DNA from: Myxococcus stipitatus
GTDB lineage: Bacteria > Myxococcota > Myxococcia > Myxococcales > Myxococcaceae
Assembly: GCF_037414475.1 (NCBI RefSeq)
Contig: NZ_CP147913.1
Coordinates: 6,012,001-6,076,000, forward strand
Reading direction: 5' to 3'
Length of the DNA stretch: 64,000 nucleotides
Part shown: in pieces, positions 1 through 8,495 of the stretch
Layout of the letters: every line of letters starts with the position of its first letter
Numbering within the stretch: the first letter of the stretch is position 1
Notes under the pieces: model-generated
What the model was told of the DNA's origin: nothing
The model's database searches: none
The model's input: the letters and a program-made list of their open reading frames with translations, nothing else
Made by a program: the position numbers and the translations under genes

Positions 1-234
1 GCCGATTTTCACCCCGGTCTTGGACGGGTCAGGCGGGGGGCTCGCTGAAACCGCTCCCTTCGCGCCAACGGCCGCGGTCGTGAGGCTCGCGCCCTTTGCA
101 CCGGGCCGCGCCTGCTCAAATCCGTCTCGGAAGTAGGGCTGCCTGGAATTGGACGTGGAGGCTGGGACCGCCCGTGGCGCAGGGGCCGGCTTCTGAGCCT
201 TCTGGACCGTTCTCTGGGAGACAGGGCTGAACAT
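1..234 (-). CDS. hypothetical protein, C-terminal part outside the window
   Basis: The reading frame is open from an ATG at 234 down to base 1 (78 codons) and continues off the left edge. A strong Shine-Dalgarno, GGAGGAAGACC, precedes the ATG. The visible N-terminus is rich in Ser, Pro, Ala, Gln and Lys, with no signal peptide or membrane segment, and contains a short aromatic/charged patch, YFRDGFEQA, near residues 34-42. Low-complexity N-termini of this kind occur on many myxobacterial proteins ahead of an enzymatic domain, but no domain is visible here. Function unknown. The ribosome binding site makes the gene itself fairly secure. Confidence 0.6.
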   Translation of the reverse strand, partial: MFSPVSQRTVQKAQKPAPAPRAVPASTSNSRQPYFRDGFEQARPGAKGASLTTAAVGAKGAVSASPPPDPSKTGVKIG

Positions 235-463
235 CGGTCTTCCTCCATCCGGATGGCCGCGCAGACGCGGCGCGTCGCTGTGAGGCTTGGGTGCCCACCG
301 TGGGGTATGCGAGTGGCCCCAGCGCGGTTACACCTCTCACGGCATCCCATGGGGCAATGCCTGCCTCCTTGACCCACAGTCCTTCGAGGAGTGACGTGTT
401 GCCGCTGCCCTTCGTCGGGGTGACGCACGGACACCTTGGCGTCGTGACTCGCCTGCTAGAGTC

Positions 464-1744
464 GTGCGGGTGAGTGTCTTGCCGGAAGTGGAGCGCCTGC
501 GCCGGAAGGTGGAGGCGGGGGAGCGCCTGAGCGACGCGGAGCTGGAGGCCCTGCGTTCCCATGCGGGAAGAGGCGAGGGCCCTGTCCTTCGGCTGGCGTT
601 GGCGCATGCCCTCATCAACGCGGGGGCGGAGCGTGAGGCGCTGCCGCTCCTGGAGACCCTGCGGCGCGACTTCCCTCAGGACCTGCCGGTGATGCTGGGC
701 CTGGCTCGCGCGCTGCTCGGTCTGGAGCGGCATGGCGACGCCGAGGCGCTGCTGCGACAGGTCTGGTCTCGCGAGCCCGGAGACCCCGAGGTCCTCAAGG
801 TCCTCTCCGTGCTGGCCCTGCGCCGAGGAGAGGTCGGCAAGGCCCAGTCCTACGTCGAGGAGGCGCTGGCTCGGGACCCGTTCGACGGGGAGGCTCGGCT
901 GCTGAAGGAAGAGCTGGAGGCGGCGGAGCTGCCCCCTCCGAATGCACCCGAGGAACAGGTGCTCCGTCCGGAGTTCATCGCCGCGCTCACGGGCGCCCTG
1001 GGGCGAGCCCGCGTGAGTTTCCGTCGTCAGGGCAAGGACCTGCTCCTGAAGCTGGCCACGGGCGGCGTGGGCCGCGTCGACGTCGGCTCGTTGTACGCGG
1101 CCTACCTCGAGGCCCCTGGCACCCAGGGCCTGCTGGCCTACGCGGAGACGCTCGCGGCGAGGTTGAGCGGACTCGATTCAGGACTGGGCTCGGCGGACAT
1201 GCCGCTGGAGTCCCGGCTGCGGCCGGTGCTGCGGCATCCGAGCTTCGTGGCGAAGGCCGTGGGCGCGCTGCATCGCCCGGGGCCCGCGGGACTCGAGGTG
1301 TTCTACGTCCTGGAGGACGCCGACTTCGTGCGCTACCTGCCCGAGTCCGCGCTCGGCCCCTCGGGGCTGACGGCGGAGGCCGTGGACGCGGCCGCGTGGC
1401 GCAACCTGTCGGCCCATCCCGCGCCCGTGCACCCCGTGGTCATCGACCGGGGCGAGGTGCATCTGGCGGAGACCTTCTCTGGCCTGTGGGCGGTGGCGGG
1501 GGGAGATGGCCTGGATGGCGCGCGGCTGCTCACCGGGACGCAGTACCGCATGCTGTCGACGGTGGCGGGTGGCGAGGCCCTCTGCGTGTCCCTGGCTCGC
1601 CGCGAGCTGACCGTGGTGGGCTGGGCTTCGCAGGCCGCTGTCCGCACGGCGCTCGCGTCCCTGGAGCCGACCCCCGAGGGGATTCCGGGCCTCTTCTATC
1701 AATCCGCGGACGGACTCCTGTTGCCGGACGGCTCCTCCTACTGA
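464..1744 (+). CDS. TPR protein with C-terminal DUF1444-like domain
   Basis: About 426 residues with host-like GC-rich third positions. Residues ~40-160 form three tetratricopeptide-like helical repeats (pattern A..L..L.. with closing P at ends). Residues ~165-426 resemble the DUF1444/YtpQ family of unknown function: a conserved PVLRHPSF stretch, then VFYVLEDADFVRYLP and the A..NL segment near residue 310. No signal peptide, so cytoplasmic. Start is uncertain: GTG at 464 or 470, with no Shine-Dalgarno but a TAGAGT hexamer at 457-462 that would make the message leaderless. It stands alone; the next gene converges on it. Confidence 0.75.
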   Translation: MRVSVLPEVERLRRKVEAGERLSDAELEALRSHAGRGEGPVLRLALAHALINAGAEREALPLLETLRRDFPQDLPVMLGLARALLGLERHGDAEALLRQVWSREPGDPEVLKVLSVLALRRGEVGKAQSYVEEALARDPFDGEARLLKEELEAAELPPPNAPEEQVLRPEFIAALTGALGRARVSFRRQGKDLLLKLATGGVGRVDVGSLYAAYLEAPGTQGLLAYAETLAARLSGLDSGLGSADMPLESRLRPVLRHPSFVAKAVGALHRPGPAGLEVFYVLEDADFVRYLPESALGPSGLTAEAVDAAAWRNLSAHPAPVHPVVIDRGEVHLAETFSGLWAVAGGDGLDGARLLTGTQYRMLSTVAGGEALCVSLARRELTVVGWASQAAVRTALASLEPTPEGIPGLFYQSADGLLLPDGSSY

Positions 1745-1763
1745 CGGAGCCGCGCGCTCGACA

Positions 1764-2381
1764 TCAGCCCGCCGTGCCCGTGGACGGTAGCTTCTCCACG
1801 AACAGCACCTCGCGATAGCCCAGCGTGAGCAGGAGCGCTCGAAGCGAGCGCTCGGCGGAGTCACGCGCACGCTGCTGGAGGCGCGAGTCCGCGCGCACGT
1901 CGCGCTCGAAGGCGACCTTCGCCTTCTCCAAGAGCTGCGCCGTCTGCGCGCTGTCCAGGTTGGAGTCGATGACCTCCGTCTCCCCGGGCCGCAGCTCCAC
2001 GCGTACGTCGATGGGGGGCAGCACCACCTGCACCTTGGTGCCCGCGACATGGAGGCTCGACGGGCCGATGCGCTGGAAGTCGAAGCCCAGGTGCGCGTCC
2101 GCGAAGACGATGGCGCGCCCATGCGGATTCTGGAGCGTGTGCCGCGCCCAGTTCACCACGTCCTTCCAGAGGGCATCCGTGGCCTCGGGCTCGGGCGTGA
2201 AGGTGACCTTCTTGTAGAGGGAGACCTGCAGCGTCTCCAGCCGGGCCACCTCGCGCATCTGCTGCACCACCGACGCGGTGTCGGGCAGGGAAGCAGGCGT
2301 GGGCCTCATGAGCCCACCCGCCACCAACACTCCCGCCGCGACACCCAGGAGCGGACCGAGGATTCGCGAGAGCTTCGCCAT
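1764..2381 (-). CDS. DUF4230-like membrane-anchored protein
   Basis: A 205-residue protein starting MAKLSRILGPLLG, with one N-terminal membrane segment (~residues 7-25) followed by a soluble domain. The pattern VVQQMREVARLETLQVSLYK and the later VEVRPGE-like strand match the DUF4230 family, extracytoplasmic proteins of unknown role. I place the start at 2381 rather than further upstream because TACACT lies 6 bases before this ATG, a -10-like hexamer giving a leaderless message, and the upstream extension is compositionally unlike protein. Divergent from the 2OG oxygenase at 2466, with 84 bases between. Confidence 0.7.
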   Translation of the reverse strand: MAKLSRILGPLLGVAAGVLVAGGLMRPTPASLPDTASVVQQMREVARLETLQVSLYKKVTFTPEPEATDALWKDVVNWARHTLQNPHGRAIVFADAHLGFDFQRIGPSSLHVAGTKVQVVLPPIDVRVELRPGETEVIDSNLDSAQTAQLLEKAKVAFERDVRADSRLQQRARDSAERSLRALLLTLGYREVLFVEKLPSTGTAG

Positions 2382-2465
2382 GCCGCGAGTGTATCCGCTT
2401 CCTCGCGGCCGGAGTCTGGGGCACGGTGCGGCCGTGTAGGTGGCACGTTGCTGAAAGGAGCACGT

Positions 2466-3068
2466 GTGGAGTTGACGGACTTGGAAGTGGAGGCATTGGG
2501 GACGCGTGGATTCTTCACGCGTCCCTTCTTCATCGGGAATGAAGCCGCCCTCGCCGCGCGGGCAGAAGCGCTGGCGAGGGCCGAATCCGGAGTGTTGCAT
2601 GCCGCGGGAATCCGAAGAGGTGCGGACCGGACCCAGGATTCCAGCGTGCGCGGTGACCTCATCGGCTGGGTGGAACCCCAACCGGACACCGCGCTGGGCG
2701 CTCTGAGAGAGCGCTTCGCCATGCTGGGACATGCCCTCTCACAAGGGGCCTATCTCGGCTTGGGTCGTTTTGATTTGCAGCTCGCGTGTTATCCGGGGGG
2801 AGGGGCGCACTACTCGCGCCACGTCGACGCCTTCCCCGGACAGTCCAACCGCAGGGCCACGGCCATCTGGTACGCCAACCAGGGCTGGCAACCGGAACAC
2901 GGAGGCGTCCTGCGGCTTCACCCCAGGCACCTGCCCCCCGTCGACATCCCCCCCATGCTGGACACGCTCGTCGTCTTCCTGAGCGAGCGCATCGAGCACG
3001 AGGTGCTCCCCGCCCACGCGCGCCGGCTGGCCCTCACGGCCTGGTTCTACGGCCGCGACTCGGGCTGA
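2466..3068 (+). CDS. 2OG-Fe(II) oxygenase (prolyl 4-hydroxylase-like)
   Basis: A 200-residue member of the iron/2-oxoglutarate dioxygenase family. The double-stranded beta helix carries HYSRHVDAF (iron-binding H-x-D), the distal His in RIEHEVLP and the 2OG-binding Arg in RRLALTAWFYG. Such enzymes hydroxylate protein side chains or small molecules; the substrate cannot be read from the sequence. The GTG start at 2466 is fixed by AAAGGAG at 2454-2460, five bases upstream, and the frame of the catalytic core. An apparently longer frame upstream runs antisense through the DUF4230 gene and is not real. Confidence 0.85.
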   Translation: MELTDLEVEALGTRGFFTRPFFIGNEAALAARAEALARAESGVLHAAGIRRGADRTQDSSVRGDLIGWVEPQPDTALGALRERFAMLGHALSQGAYLGLGRFDLQLACYPGGGAHYSRHVDAFPGQSNRRATAIWYANQGWQPEHGGVLRLHPRHLPPVDIPPMLDTLVVFLSERIEHEVLPAHARRLALTAWFYGRDSG

Positions 3069-3077
3069 GCCGTCACT

Positions 3078-3641
3078 TCACAACGTGGGCGTCAGGAGCA
3101 CGACGGAGTAACCCACGGACGTGCGCGTCCCTGGGTTCTCGTAGGAGTGCTTCTGGTCTCCTCGGAAGACGACGACGTCTCCGGGCTTGAGGAGGAAGCG
3201 CTCTCCGCTGGCGACGAGCGCCAGCTCACCAGACTCGCAGGCCAGGTACTCACGGGTGCCTGGTGTATGAGGCACGCCGGTGATGCGCACTCCGGCGGCC
3301 AGCTCCACCCGGTCGAACTCCATGCCGGGAATCGGGTCGGGCAACAGCTTGCGCAAGAGACCCGCGCCGCGCACCCGGGTCGTCAGGCTGTCGCGCGGAT
3401 AATGCCGCGCGCTGGCGCGAGGCTTCGCCACCAGCTCCTCCAGCGACACCTGGAGCGCGGACGCCACGCGGTGCAGCACCGACAAGGTGGGGTTGGACGT
3501 CCCGGACTCCAGGTTGGCCCACGTCGCCCGAGGCACCCCCGCGAGCTTCGACAGCTGCGCCTGCGTGGCCCCTCGCGTCTCCCTCAACGTCCGGATGTTG
3601 CGCGCCAACCTGCTTGGCAGGTCCTCGTCGTCCATGGCCAT
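3078..3641 (-). CDS. XRE-family regulator with C-terminal cupin
   Basis: Residues ~10-65 form a helix-turn-helix (TQAQLSKLAGVPRATWANLE), and residues ~100-185 a cupin barrel (FLLKPGDVVVFRGDQKHSYENPG). This two-domain layout is usual for small-molecule-responsive repressors of amino-acid, polyamine or aldehyde metabolism. A longer frame starts at ATG 3659, but a perfect palindrome covers 3645-3659, so I prefer ATG 3641 (or 3635). Divergent from the SDR gene at 3726, which, with the overlapping QueA-like gene, is its likeliest target besides itself. The ligand is unknown. Confidence 0.85.
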   Translation of the reverse strand: MAMDDEDLPSRLARNIRTLRETRGATQAQLSKLAGVPRATWANLESGTSNPTLSVLHRVASALQVSLEELVAKPRASARHYPRDSLTTRVRGAGLLRKLLPDPIPGMEFDRVELAAGVRITGVPHTPGTREYLACESGELALVASGERFLLKPGDVVVFRGDQKHSYENPGTRTSVGYSVVLLTPTL

Positions 3642-3644
3642 GGA

Positions 3645-3659
3645 TTGGCAATCTGCCAA
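3645..3659. promoter_or_regulatory. candidate operator for the XRE-cupin regulator
   Basis: TTGGCA-ATC-TGCCAA is a perfect 6-bp inverted repeat with a 3-bp centre. It lies 4 bases upstream of the preferred start of the XRE-cupin gene and in the 84-bp space it shares with the divergent SDR gene. Size and position fit a homodimer operator that governs both directions. Which protein binds is inference. Confidence 0.5.
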
Positions 3660-3725
3660 AGGATTGGACGCGACGCCATTTCGTCAGCGGGTGGTCTTTA
3701 GGTTCCGGAGACGGAGGACACTCGA

Positions 3726-4454
3726 ATGAATCTGACCGGAAAGGCGGTGCTCGTCACGGGGGCGAGCCGCGGGCTGGGGCGTGCGCTGATGGAGCACTTC
3801 GCGCGGCGAGGCGCGAAGGTGGTGGGCGTGGCGCGGCACACCGCGGACATGGATGCGGCGGTGGAACCCCTTCGGGCCGAAGGGTTGTCCGTCCACGCGC
3901 TGGCCTACGACGTGGGGGACAAGGAATCCATCTACCGGATGGTGGGTGTGGCCACGTCGCTGGTGGGGCCGCTGGATGTGCTGGTGAACAACGCCAGCGT
4001 GCTGGGCCCCACGCCGCTGCCGCTGCTCCTGGATACCGCGTGCGAGGACTTCCACCGCGTGCTGGAGGTCAACCTGGTGGGCCCCTTCCGGCTCACCAAG
4101 GCGGTGGTGGGCAACATGCTGGTGCGAGGAGGCGGGCTGGTGCTCAACATCAGCTCGGACGCGGCGGTGGCGGCGTATCCCCGCTGGGGCGCGTACAGCG
4201 TGTCCAAGAGCGCGCTGGAGCACCTGGGGCGCATCTGGGCCGCGGAATTGGAGGGCACGGACGTGCGCTTCCTCAGCGTGGACCCGGGGGAGATGGACAC
4301 GCGGATGCACGCGGACGCCATGCCGGAGGTGGACCGCGCGACGCTGGCCCGGCCCGAGGACGTGGCCTCCCGCATCGTCGCGATGGTGGAGCACCGCGTG
4401 GAGACGCTGCCGTCCGGCTCCCACGTGGCGGCCCAGCGCCTGGAGGCCGCATGA
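3726..4454 (+). CDS. short-chain dehydrogenase/reductase (SDR)
   Basis: A 242-residue classical SDR: TGASRGLG cofactor loop at residues ~11-18, NNAS near 90, and the catalytic Ser with YSVSK around residues 140-160. It reduces or oxidises an unknown alcohol/ketone with NAD(P)(H). The stop overlaps the start of the QueA-like gene as ATGA (4451-4454), so the two are translationally coupled and probably act together. The divergent XRE-cupin gene and palindrome upstream suggest local control. Confidence 0.85.
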   Translation: MNLTGKAVLVTGASRGLGRALMEHFARRGAKVVGVARHTADMDAAVEPLRAEGLSVHALAYDVGDKESIYRMVGVATSLVGPLDVLVNNASVLGPTPLPLLLDTACEDFHRVLEVNLVGPFRLTKAVVGNMLVRGGGLVLNISSDAAVAAYPRWGAYSVSKSALEHLGRIWAAELEGTDVRFLSVDPGEMDTRMHADAMPEVDRATLARPEDVASRIVAMVEHRVETLPSGSHVAAQRLEAA

Positions 4455-5476
4455 AGCCCGCGCGCTGGCCCGTGGAGCAACCGGAGGAGGGGCGCCTCTT
4501 GCATGTGGAGCCGCGCGAGGGGCGCCTCACCGACGCACGCGTGGCGGACCTGCCGTCGCTGCTGCGCGACGGGGACCTGCTGGTGGTGAACGACGCCGCC
4601 ACGTTCCCCGCGTCGCTCCTGGGGCGCACCGCGCTGGGAGAGCGCGTCGAGCTGCGCCTGCTGTCGCGCGAGCCGGATGGCACGTGGATGGCCGTCCTCT
4701 TCGGCGCGGGGGATTGGCGCAGGCGCACCGAGGACCGCCCGATGCCGCCCCTCTTGCCCGCCGGGACACGCTTCACCGTGGTGGGCCTCCCCGTCCAGGT
4801 GGTGGAGGTGCTCCCGCCCTCGCCCCGTCTCCTGCGCGTGGCCTTCGAGGAGGAGGGCGCGGTGCTCTGGTCCGCGCTGTACCAGGGAGGCCGCCCCGTG
4901 CAGTACGCACACACGCTGGCGCCGCTGTCGCTGTGGCACGTGCAGACGGCCTATGGCGCGCGGCCCTGGGCCACCGAGGCCCCGTCGGCGGGGCTGCCGC
5001 TCACCTGGAACCTGCTCCTGACATTGCGCCGCCGGGGCGTGCGGCTGGCGTCGCTCACCCATGCGACGGGGCTGTCCTCCACGGGGGACGCGGCCCTGGA
5101 CGCGGTCTTGCCTCGGCCCGAGCGCTCCGACATCCCCGCGTCCACGGTGGCGCAGGTGGAGGCCACTCGTGCGGCGGGGGGACGGGTGGTGGCGGTGGGC
5201 ACCACGGTGGTGCGCGCGCTGGAGGGACGGGCGGCGATGAACGGCGGGAAGCTGGTGGCGGGCGAGTCGGTGACGGACCTGCTCCTGGGGCCGGGCTTCG
5301 TGCCGCGCCTGGTGGATGGCCTCTTCACGGGGATGCACGAGCCGGGCACCAGCCACTACGCGCTGCTCCAGGCGTTCTGTTCGCTGACGCTCCTGCGGGA
5401 GGCGAGCGCCCACGCGGAGGCACGCGGCTATCTGGGGCACGAGTTCGGGGACTCGTGCCTGTTGCTCGACGCGTGA
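4451..5476 (+). CDS. divergent QueA-like protein (SAM:tRNA ribosyltransferase-isomerase family)
   Basis: A 341-residue protein with the overall length and order of QueA: a DGDLLVVNDAATFPASLLGR block near residue 40, RVVAVGTTVVRALEG near residue 245, and an F-x-x-MHEPGTSHYALLQAFC block near residue 295. True QueA moves the ribosyl part of SAM onto preQ1-tRNA. Here its hallmark segments are altered: PTAGLHF reads PSAGLPL, and HVGAGTF is replaced by HATGLSSTG. It is therefore a paralogue whose chemistry may differ. Coupled by a 4-base overlap to the SDR. QueF lies 6 kb away (11395-11751), but no canonical QueA, Tgt or QueG is visible. Confidence 0.75.
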   Translation: MKPARWPVEQPEEGRLLHVEPREGRLTDARVADLPSLLRDGDLLVVNDAATFPASLLGRTALGERVELRLLSREPDGTWMAVLFGAGDWRRRTEDRPMPPLLPAGTRFTVVGLPVQVVEVLPPSPRLLRVAFEEEGAVLWSALYQGGRPVQYAHTLAPLSLWHVQTAYGARPWATEAPSAGLPLTWNLLLTLRRRGVRLASLTHATGLSSTGDAALDAVLPRPERSDIPASTVAQVEATRAAGGRVVAVGTTVVRALEGRAAMNGGKLVAGESVTDLLLGPGFVPRLVDGLFTGMHEPGTSHYALLQAFCSLTLLREASAHAEARGYLGHEFGDSCLLLDA

Positions 5477-5486
5477 GGAGGGCCGC

Positions 5487-6710
5487 TCACTGGAGTTGCC
5501 GCGAGGGCTCCAGCTCCACCTTCACCCAGCCGGGCTTGCGCAGGTCGAAGTTGCGGTAGGCGTCCAGCGCGCTGTCCATGGGCTCCACGTGCGAGAGGAT
5601 GGCCGTGGGGTCCACCACCCCCGAGCGCACCAGCTCCAGCAGCCGGGGGATGTACTTGCGGTGGTTGCAGTTGCCCATGTTCAGCGTGAGGTTCTTGTTC
5701 ATCGCCTGGCCGATGGGGAAGGTGTGCACCTGGGCGGGGTAGACGCCGATGATGGACAGCGTGCCCGCCTTGGCCAGCGCCTCCACCGCCCATGTCAGCA
5801 CCTGCGCGGGCGCATCCCCGGGCACCCAGTTGGCGCCGCTGGGGTGGGTGTGGGGCGCGGCCTCCTTCACCTCTCGCTTCGCCTCCGTGCGCTCGGCGCC
5901 GGTGCGGCGGGAGGCGGGGCCCGCGTGGGCGTGTTCGGCGTCCACGCCCACCGCGTCGATGGCCCGGTCCACGCCGATGCCCTTCGTCAAGCGCAAGAGC
6001 GTCTTCACCGGGTCCTCTTCATCGAAGTTGATGACCTCCGCGCCCTGGGCGCGCGCCAGGTCCAGCCGGTCCTCGTGGCAGTCCACGGCGAAGACGCGGC
6101 CGGCGCCCATCAGCCGGGCGCTGACGATGGCGAACAACCCCACCGGGCCGCAGCCGAACACCGCCACGGTGTCGCCCGGTTTGATTTCCGCCATCTCCGC
6201 GCCGAAGTAGCCGGTGGGGAAGATGTCGGAGACGAGGATGGCCTGCTCGTCGCTCACGCCGTCGGGCACCTTCACCAGCCCCGCGTTCGCGAAGGGCACC
6301 CGCACCTTCTCCGCCTGCATGCCGTGGAAGGGGCCCGTCTGCGCGGGGCCTCCGAAGAAGGCCGTGCCCGCGGAGGGGCCGTTCGGGTTCGCCTCGTTGC
6401 ATTGCGAATGGTAGCCCGCGCGGCAGTAGACGCAGTTGCCGCAGGCGATGGTGGACGGGATGACGACGCGGTCTCCCAGGCTGAAGTTGCGCACGTCGTC
6501 GCCCAGCGACTCGATGTAGCCCACGCCCTCGTGGCCCAGGATGGTGCCGGGCTTCATCCCGGGCATCGTTCCGCGGACCATGTGAAGGTCCGTGCCGCAG
6601 ATGGCGCTGGCCGTCAGCCGGACGACGGCGTCCGTCGGCTTCTCGATGCGCGGCTCCTCCACGTCGTCGAGCCGGATGTCCCCAATCCCATGGAAGACGA
6701 CCGCCTTCAT
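5487..6710 (-). CDS. zinc-dependent alcohol dehydrogenase (formaldehyde dehydrogenase-like)
   Basis: A 407-residue medium-chain dehydrogenase. Catalytic zinc ligands are in CGTDLHMVRG and GHEGVG, the structural zinc site is CGNCVYCRAGYHSQC, and the NAD-binding turn is FGCGPVGLFA. A His/Lys/Glu-rich insertion near residues 250-295 matches the long-insert class related to glutathione-independent formaldehyde dehydrogenases. The start at 6710 is supported by GGAAGGAG a few bases upstream. Convergent with the QueA-like gene (10 bases apart). Substrate not deducible. Confidence 0.85.
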   Translation of the reverse strand: MKAVVFHGIGDIRLDDVEEPRIEKPTDAVVRLTASAICGTDLHMVRGTMPGMKPGTILGHEGVGYIESLGDDVRNFSLGDRVVIPSTIACGNCVYCRAGYHSQCNEANPNGPSAGTAFFGGPAQTGPFHGMQAEKVRVPFANAGLVKVPDGVSDEQAILVSDIFPTGYFGAEMAEIKPGDTVAVFGCGPVGLFAIVSARLMGAGRVFAVDCHEDRLDLARAQGAEVINFDEEDPVKTLLRLTKGIGVDRAIDAVGVDAEHAHAGPASRRTGAERTEAKREVKEAAPHTHPSGANWVPGDAPAQVLTWAVEALAKAGTLSIIGVYPAQVHTFPIGQAMNKNLTLNMGNCNHRKYIPRLLELVRSGVVDPTAILSHVEPMDSALDAYRNFDLRKPGWVKVELEPSRQLQ

Positions 6711-6871
6711 CGCATGCTCCTTCCCCCGGGAGCGGGAGCGTCCTGGGGCTGTCAGTGGAGGGGGCCCCAAGAGGATGAGGGACCCCCGCGCCTTGGAGCG
6801 TGGGCATCCGCCAGGACGCGGGCAAAGCCCGCGCGGGCCCCTCTTCCGGCCAGGAGCCGGCGGGGCGGGCG

Positions 6872-8392
6872 CTAGCGGCCGCCGTTGTGGACGTGGAAGG
6901 TGAGCTTCTTGCCGAAGACGCGGCGGAAGTGGGCCATCTCCCGCTCCGCGTTCCACAGCTCCAGGTCCACGGGCTGGCGCGCGTGCAGGTGCAGGGCGAC
7001 TCCGTCGCGGCCGTTGGTGGCCTTGAAGTCCTTGATGGGCTGGTGGTGGCTGTGGTCCAGCGCGTTGGCCAGACGCAGCAGGGTGGCGAGCTTGCGCACG
7101 GTGCGCGCCTCGAGCGGCGTCAGGCCCGTCATCCCCGAGTGCGCCAGCTCCGGCGGGCTGCGCCGGTGGTAGCGGGCGATGCGCGCCACCAGCTCCCGCT
7201 CGCGGTCCGCCAGGCCCGGGAGGTCCGCGTGGCGGATGAGGTAGTACGTGTGCTTGTGGTGCCGCTCGTAGTTGACGGCGTGGCCGATATCGTGGAGCAG
7301 CGCGGCCACCTCGAGGTGCGGGCGCACCGACAGCGGCAGCTGGTGCAGCGCGGCCAGGTCATCGAAGAGCGTCAGGGCGAGGGACGCCACCTGCCGCGCG
7401 TGCTTCTCGTCGAAGTGGAAGCGCTCGCCCATGGCGACGGCGGCGTCCGCCAGGCCGTGGTCGTCCGACTGGTGGTGTTCGTCCTGCCGGTAGAGCAGGT
7501 CCACCAGGATGCCGTCGCGCAGGCCTCGGTTGACGACGCTGACGGACTCGACGCCCAGGTACTTCGCTACGCCCTCCAGGATGACGGCGCCCGCGACGAT
7601 GATGTCCGCGCGCTTGGGGTCGAAGCGCTTGCGCCGCCGGTCCGGAGGCATCTGCGCCAGCGTCTCCACCGTCTGGGTGAGCTGGCGCACGGTGGCGTTG
7701 CCGCTGCTCTCGCTGGAGGCGAAGGACACCACCGCGCTGATGGTGCCGGAGGAGCCCAGCGCCACCCGGGGCAGGTGCGGCAGCTTCGGGGGCAGCGTCT
7801 TGCCCAGCACCTCCGACACGAAGCCGCGCATGATGCGCAGCTGCTTGGACGTCACGGCGCGGGACGCGTCGAAGACCTCGGTGAGCCGCACCGAGCCCAG
7901 GCCCAGGCTCCACAGGTTGTCGGGCTTCTCGCCCACGGCGGTGGCCACCTCGGTGCTCCCGCCGCCAATGTCGATGAGCAGCGAGCGCGTGTTGGGGGGC
8001 TTTCTGTGCAGCACGCCCAGGCAGATGAGGCGCGCTTCCTCCTTGCCGCTGACGACCTCCAGGTTGAGGCCGGATTCGTCTCGCACGCGCTGGACGATGT
8101 CCGTGCTGTTTCGGGCCTCGCGCAGGGCGCTGGTGGCCACCGCGCGCACCTGGGCCTTGTGGCGGCGGCAGAGCGCGGCGTAGCGGCGCAGCGTGGACAG
8201 GAGCCGCTGGGCGGTCTCCTCGGGCATGGCGCCGGTGGCGAAGACGCCCTCGCCGGGGCGGATGGGGTCGCGCTCCTGGTGCAGCGTCTCGAGCGCCCCG
8301 TCGGCATCAGGCCGGGCGAGCTCCAGTCGCACGGCGTTGGTCCCCACATCGATGGCGGCGAGGACGGGCGGGAGGGGGTGGCGGCTGGGCAT
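6872..8392 (-). CDS. Ppx/GppA-family phosphatase with HD domain
   Basis: A 506-residue protein with the ASKHA-type phosphatase fold at residues ~10-300 (AIDVGTNAVRLEL, then DIGGGSTE) and a C-terminal HD domain (ALLHDIGHAVNYERHH) at ~320-480. Family members hydrolyse polyphosphate or convert pppGpp to ppGpp, linking phosphate storage to the stringent response. I use ATG 8392; a -10-like TACACT at 8408-8413 implies a leader of only about 9 bases, so the longer frame to 8569 is unlikely. It follows the phospholipase D-type gene on the same strand after 103 bases. Confidence 0.85.
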   Translation of the reverse strand: MPSRHPLPPVLAAIDVGTNAVRLELARPDADGALETLHQERDPIRPGEGVFATGAMPEETAQRLLSTLRRYAALCRRHKAQVRAVATSALREARNSTDIVQRVRDESGLNLEVVSGKEEARLICLGVLHRKPPNTRSLLIDIGGGSTEVATAVGEKPDNLWSLGLGSVRLTEVFDASRAVTSKQLRIMRGFVSEVLGKTLPPKLPHLPRVALGSSGTISAVVSFASSESSGNATVRQLTQTVETLAQMPPDRRRKRFDPKRADIIVAGAVILEGVAKYLGVESVSVVNRGLRDGILVDLLYRQDEHHQSDDHGLADAAVAMGERFHFDEKHARQVASLALTLFDDLAALHQLPLSVRPHLEVAALLHDIGHAVNYERHHKHTYYLIRHADLPGLADRERELVARIARYHRRSPPELAHSGMTGLTPLEARTVRKLATLLRLANALDHSHHQPIKDFKATNGRDGVALHLHARQPVDLELWNAEREMAHFRRVFGKKLTFHVHNGGR

Positions 8393-8495
8393 GGGTGAGC
8401 TCGCGCCAGTGTAGAGCCTTGTGCGCGCCCGTGCAGCACGTCCTACGGGAGCCTGCTGCCTCGGCGTGCCTCCGGGTGACGGAAGCGTGACGGCC

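Noticed and set aside
4451-5476. Naming this gene queA
   Set aside because: Key QueA segments are altered, so the family name is safe but the enzyme name is not.
6800-8398. 532-codon plus-strand frame
   Set aside because: Antisense to the Ppx/GppA-HD gene, which has clear motifs; the plus-strand product resembles no family.
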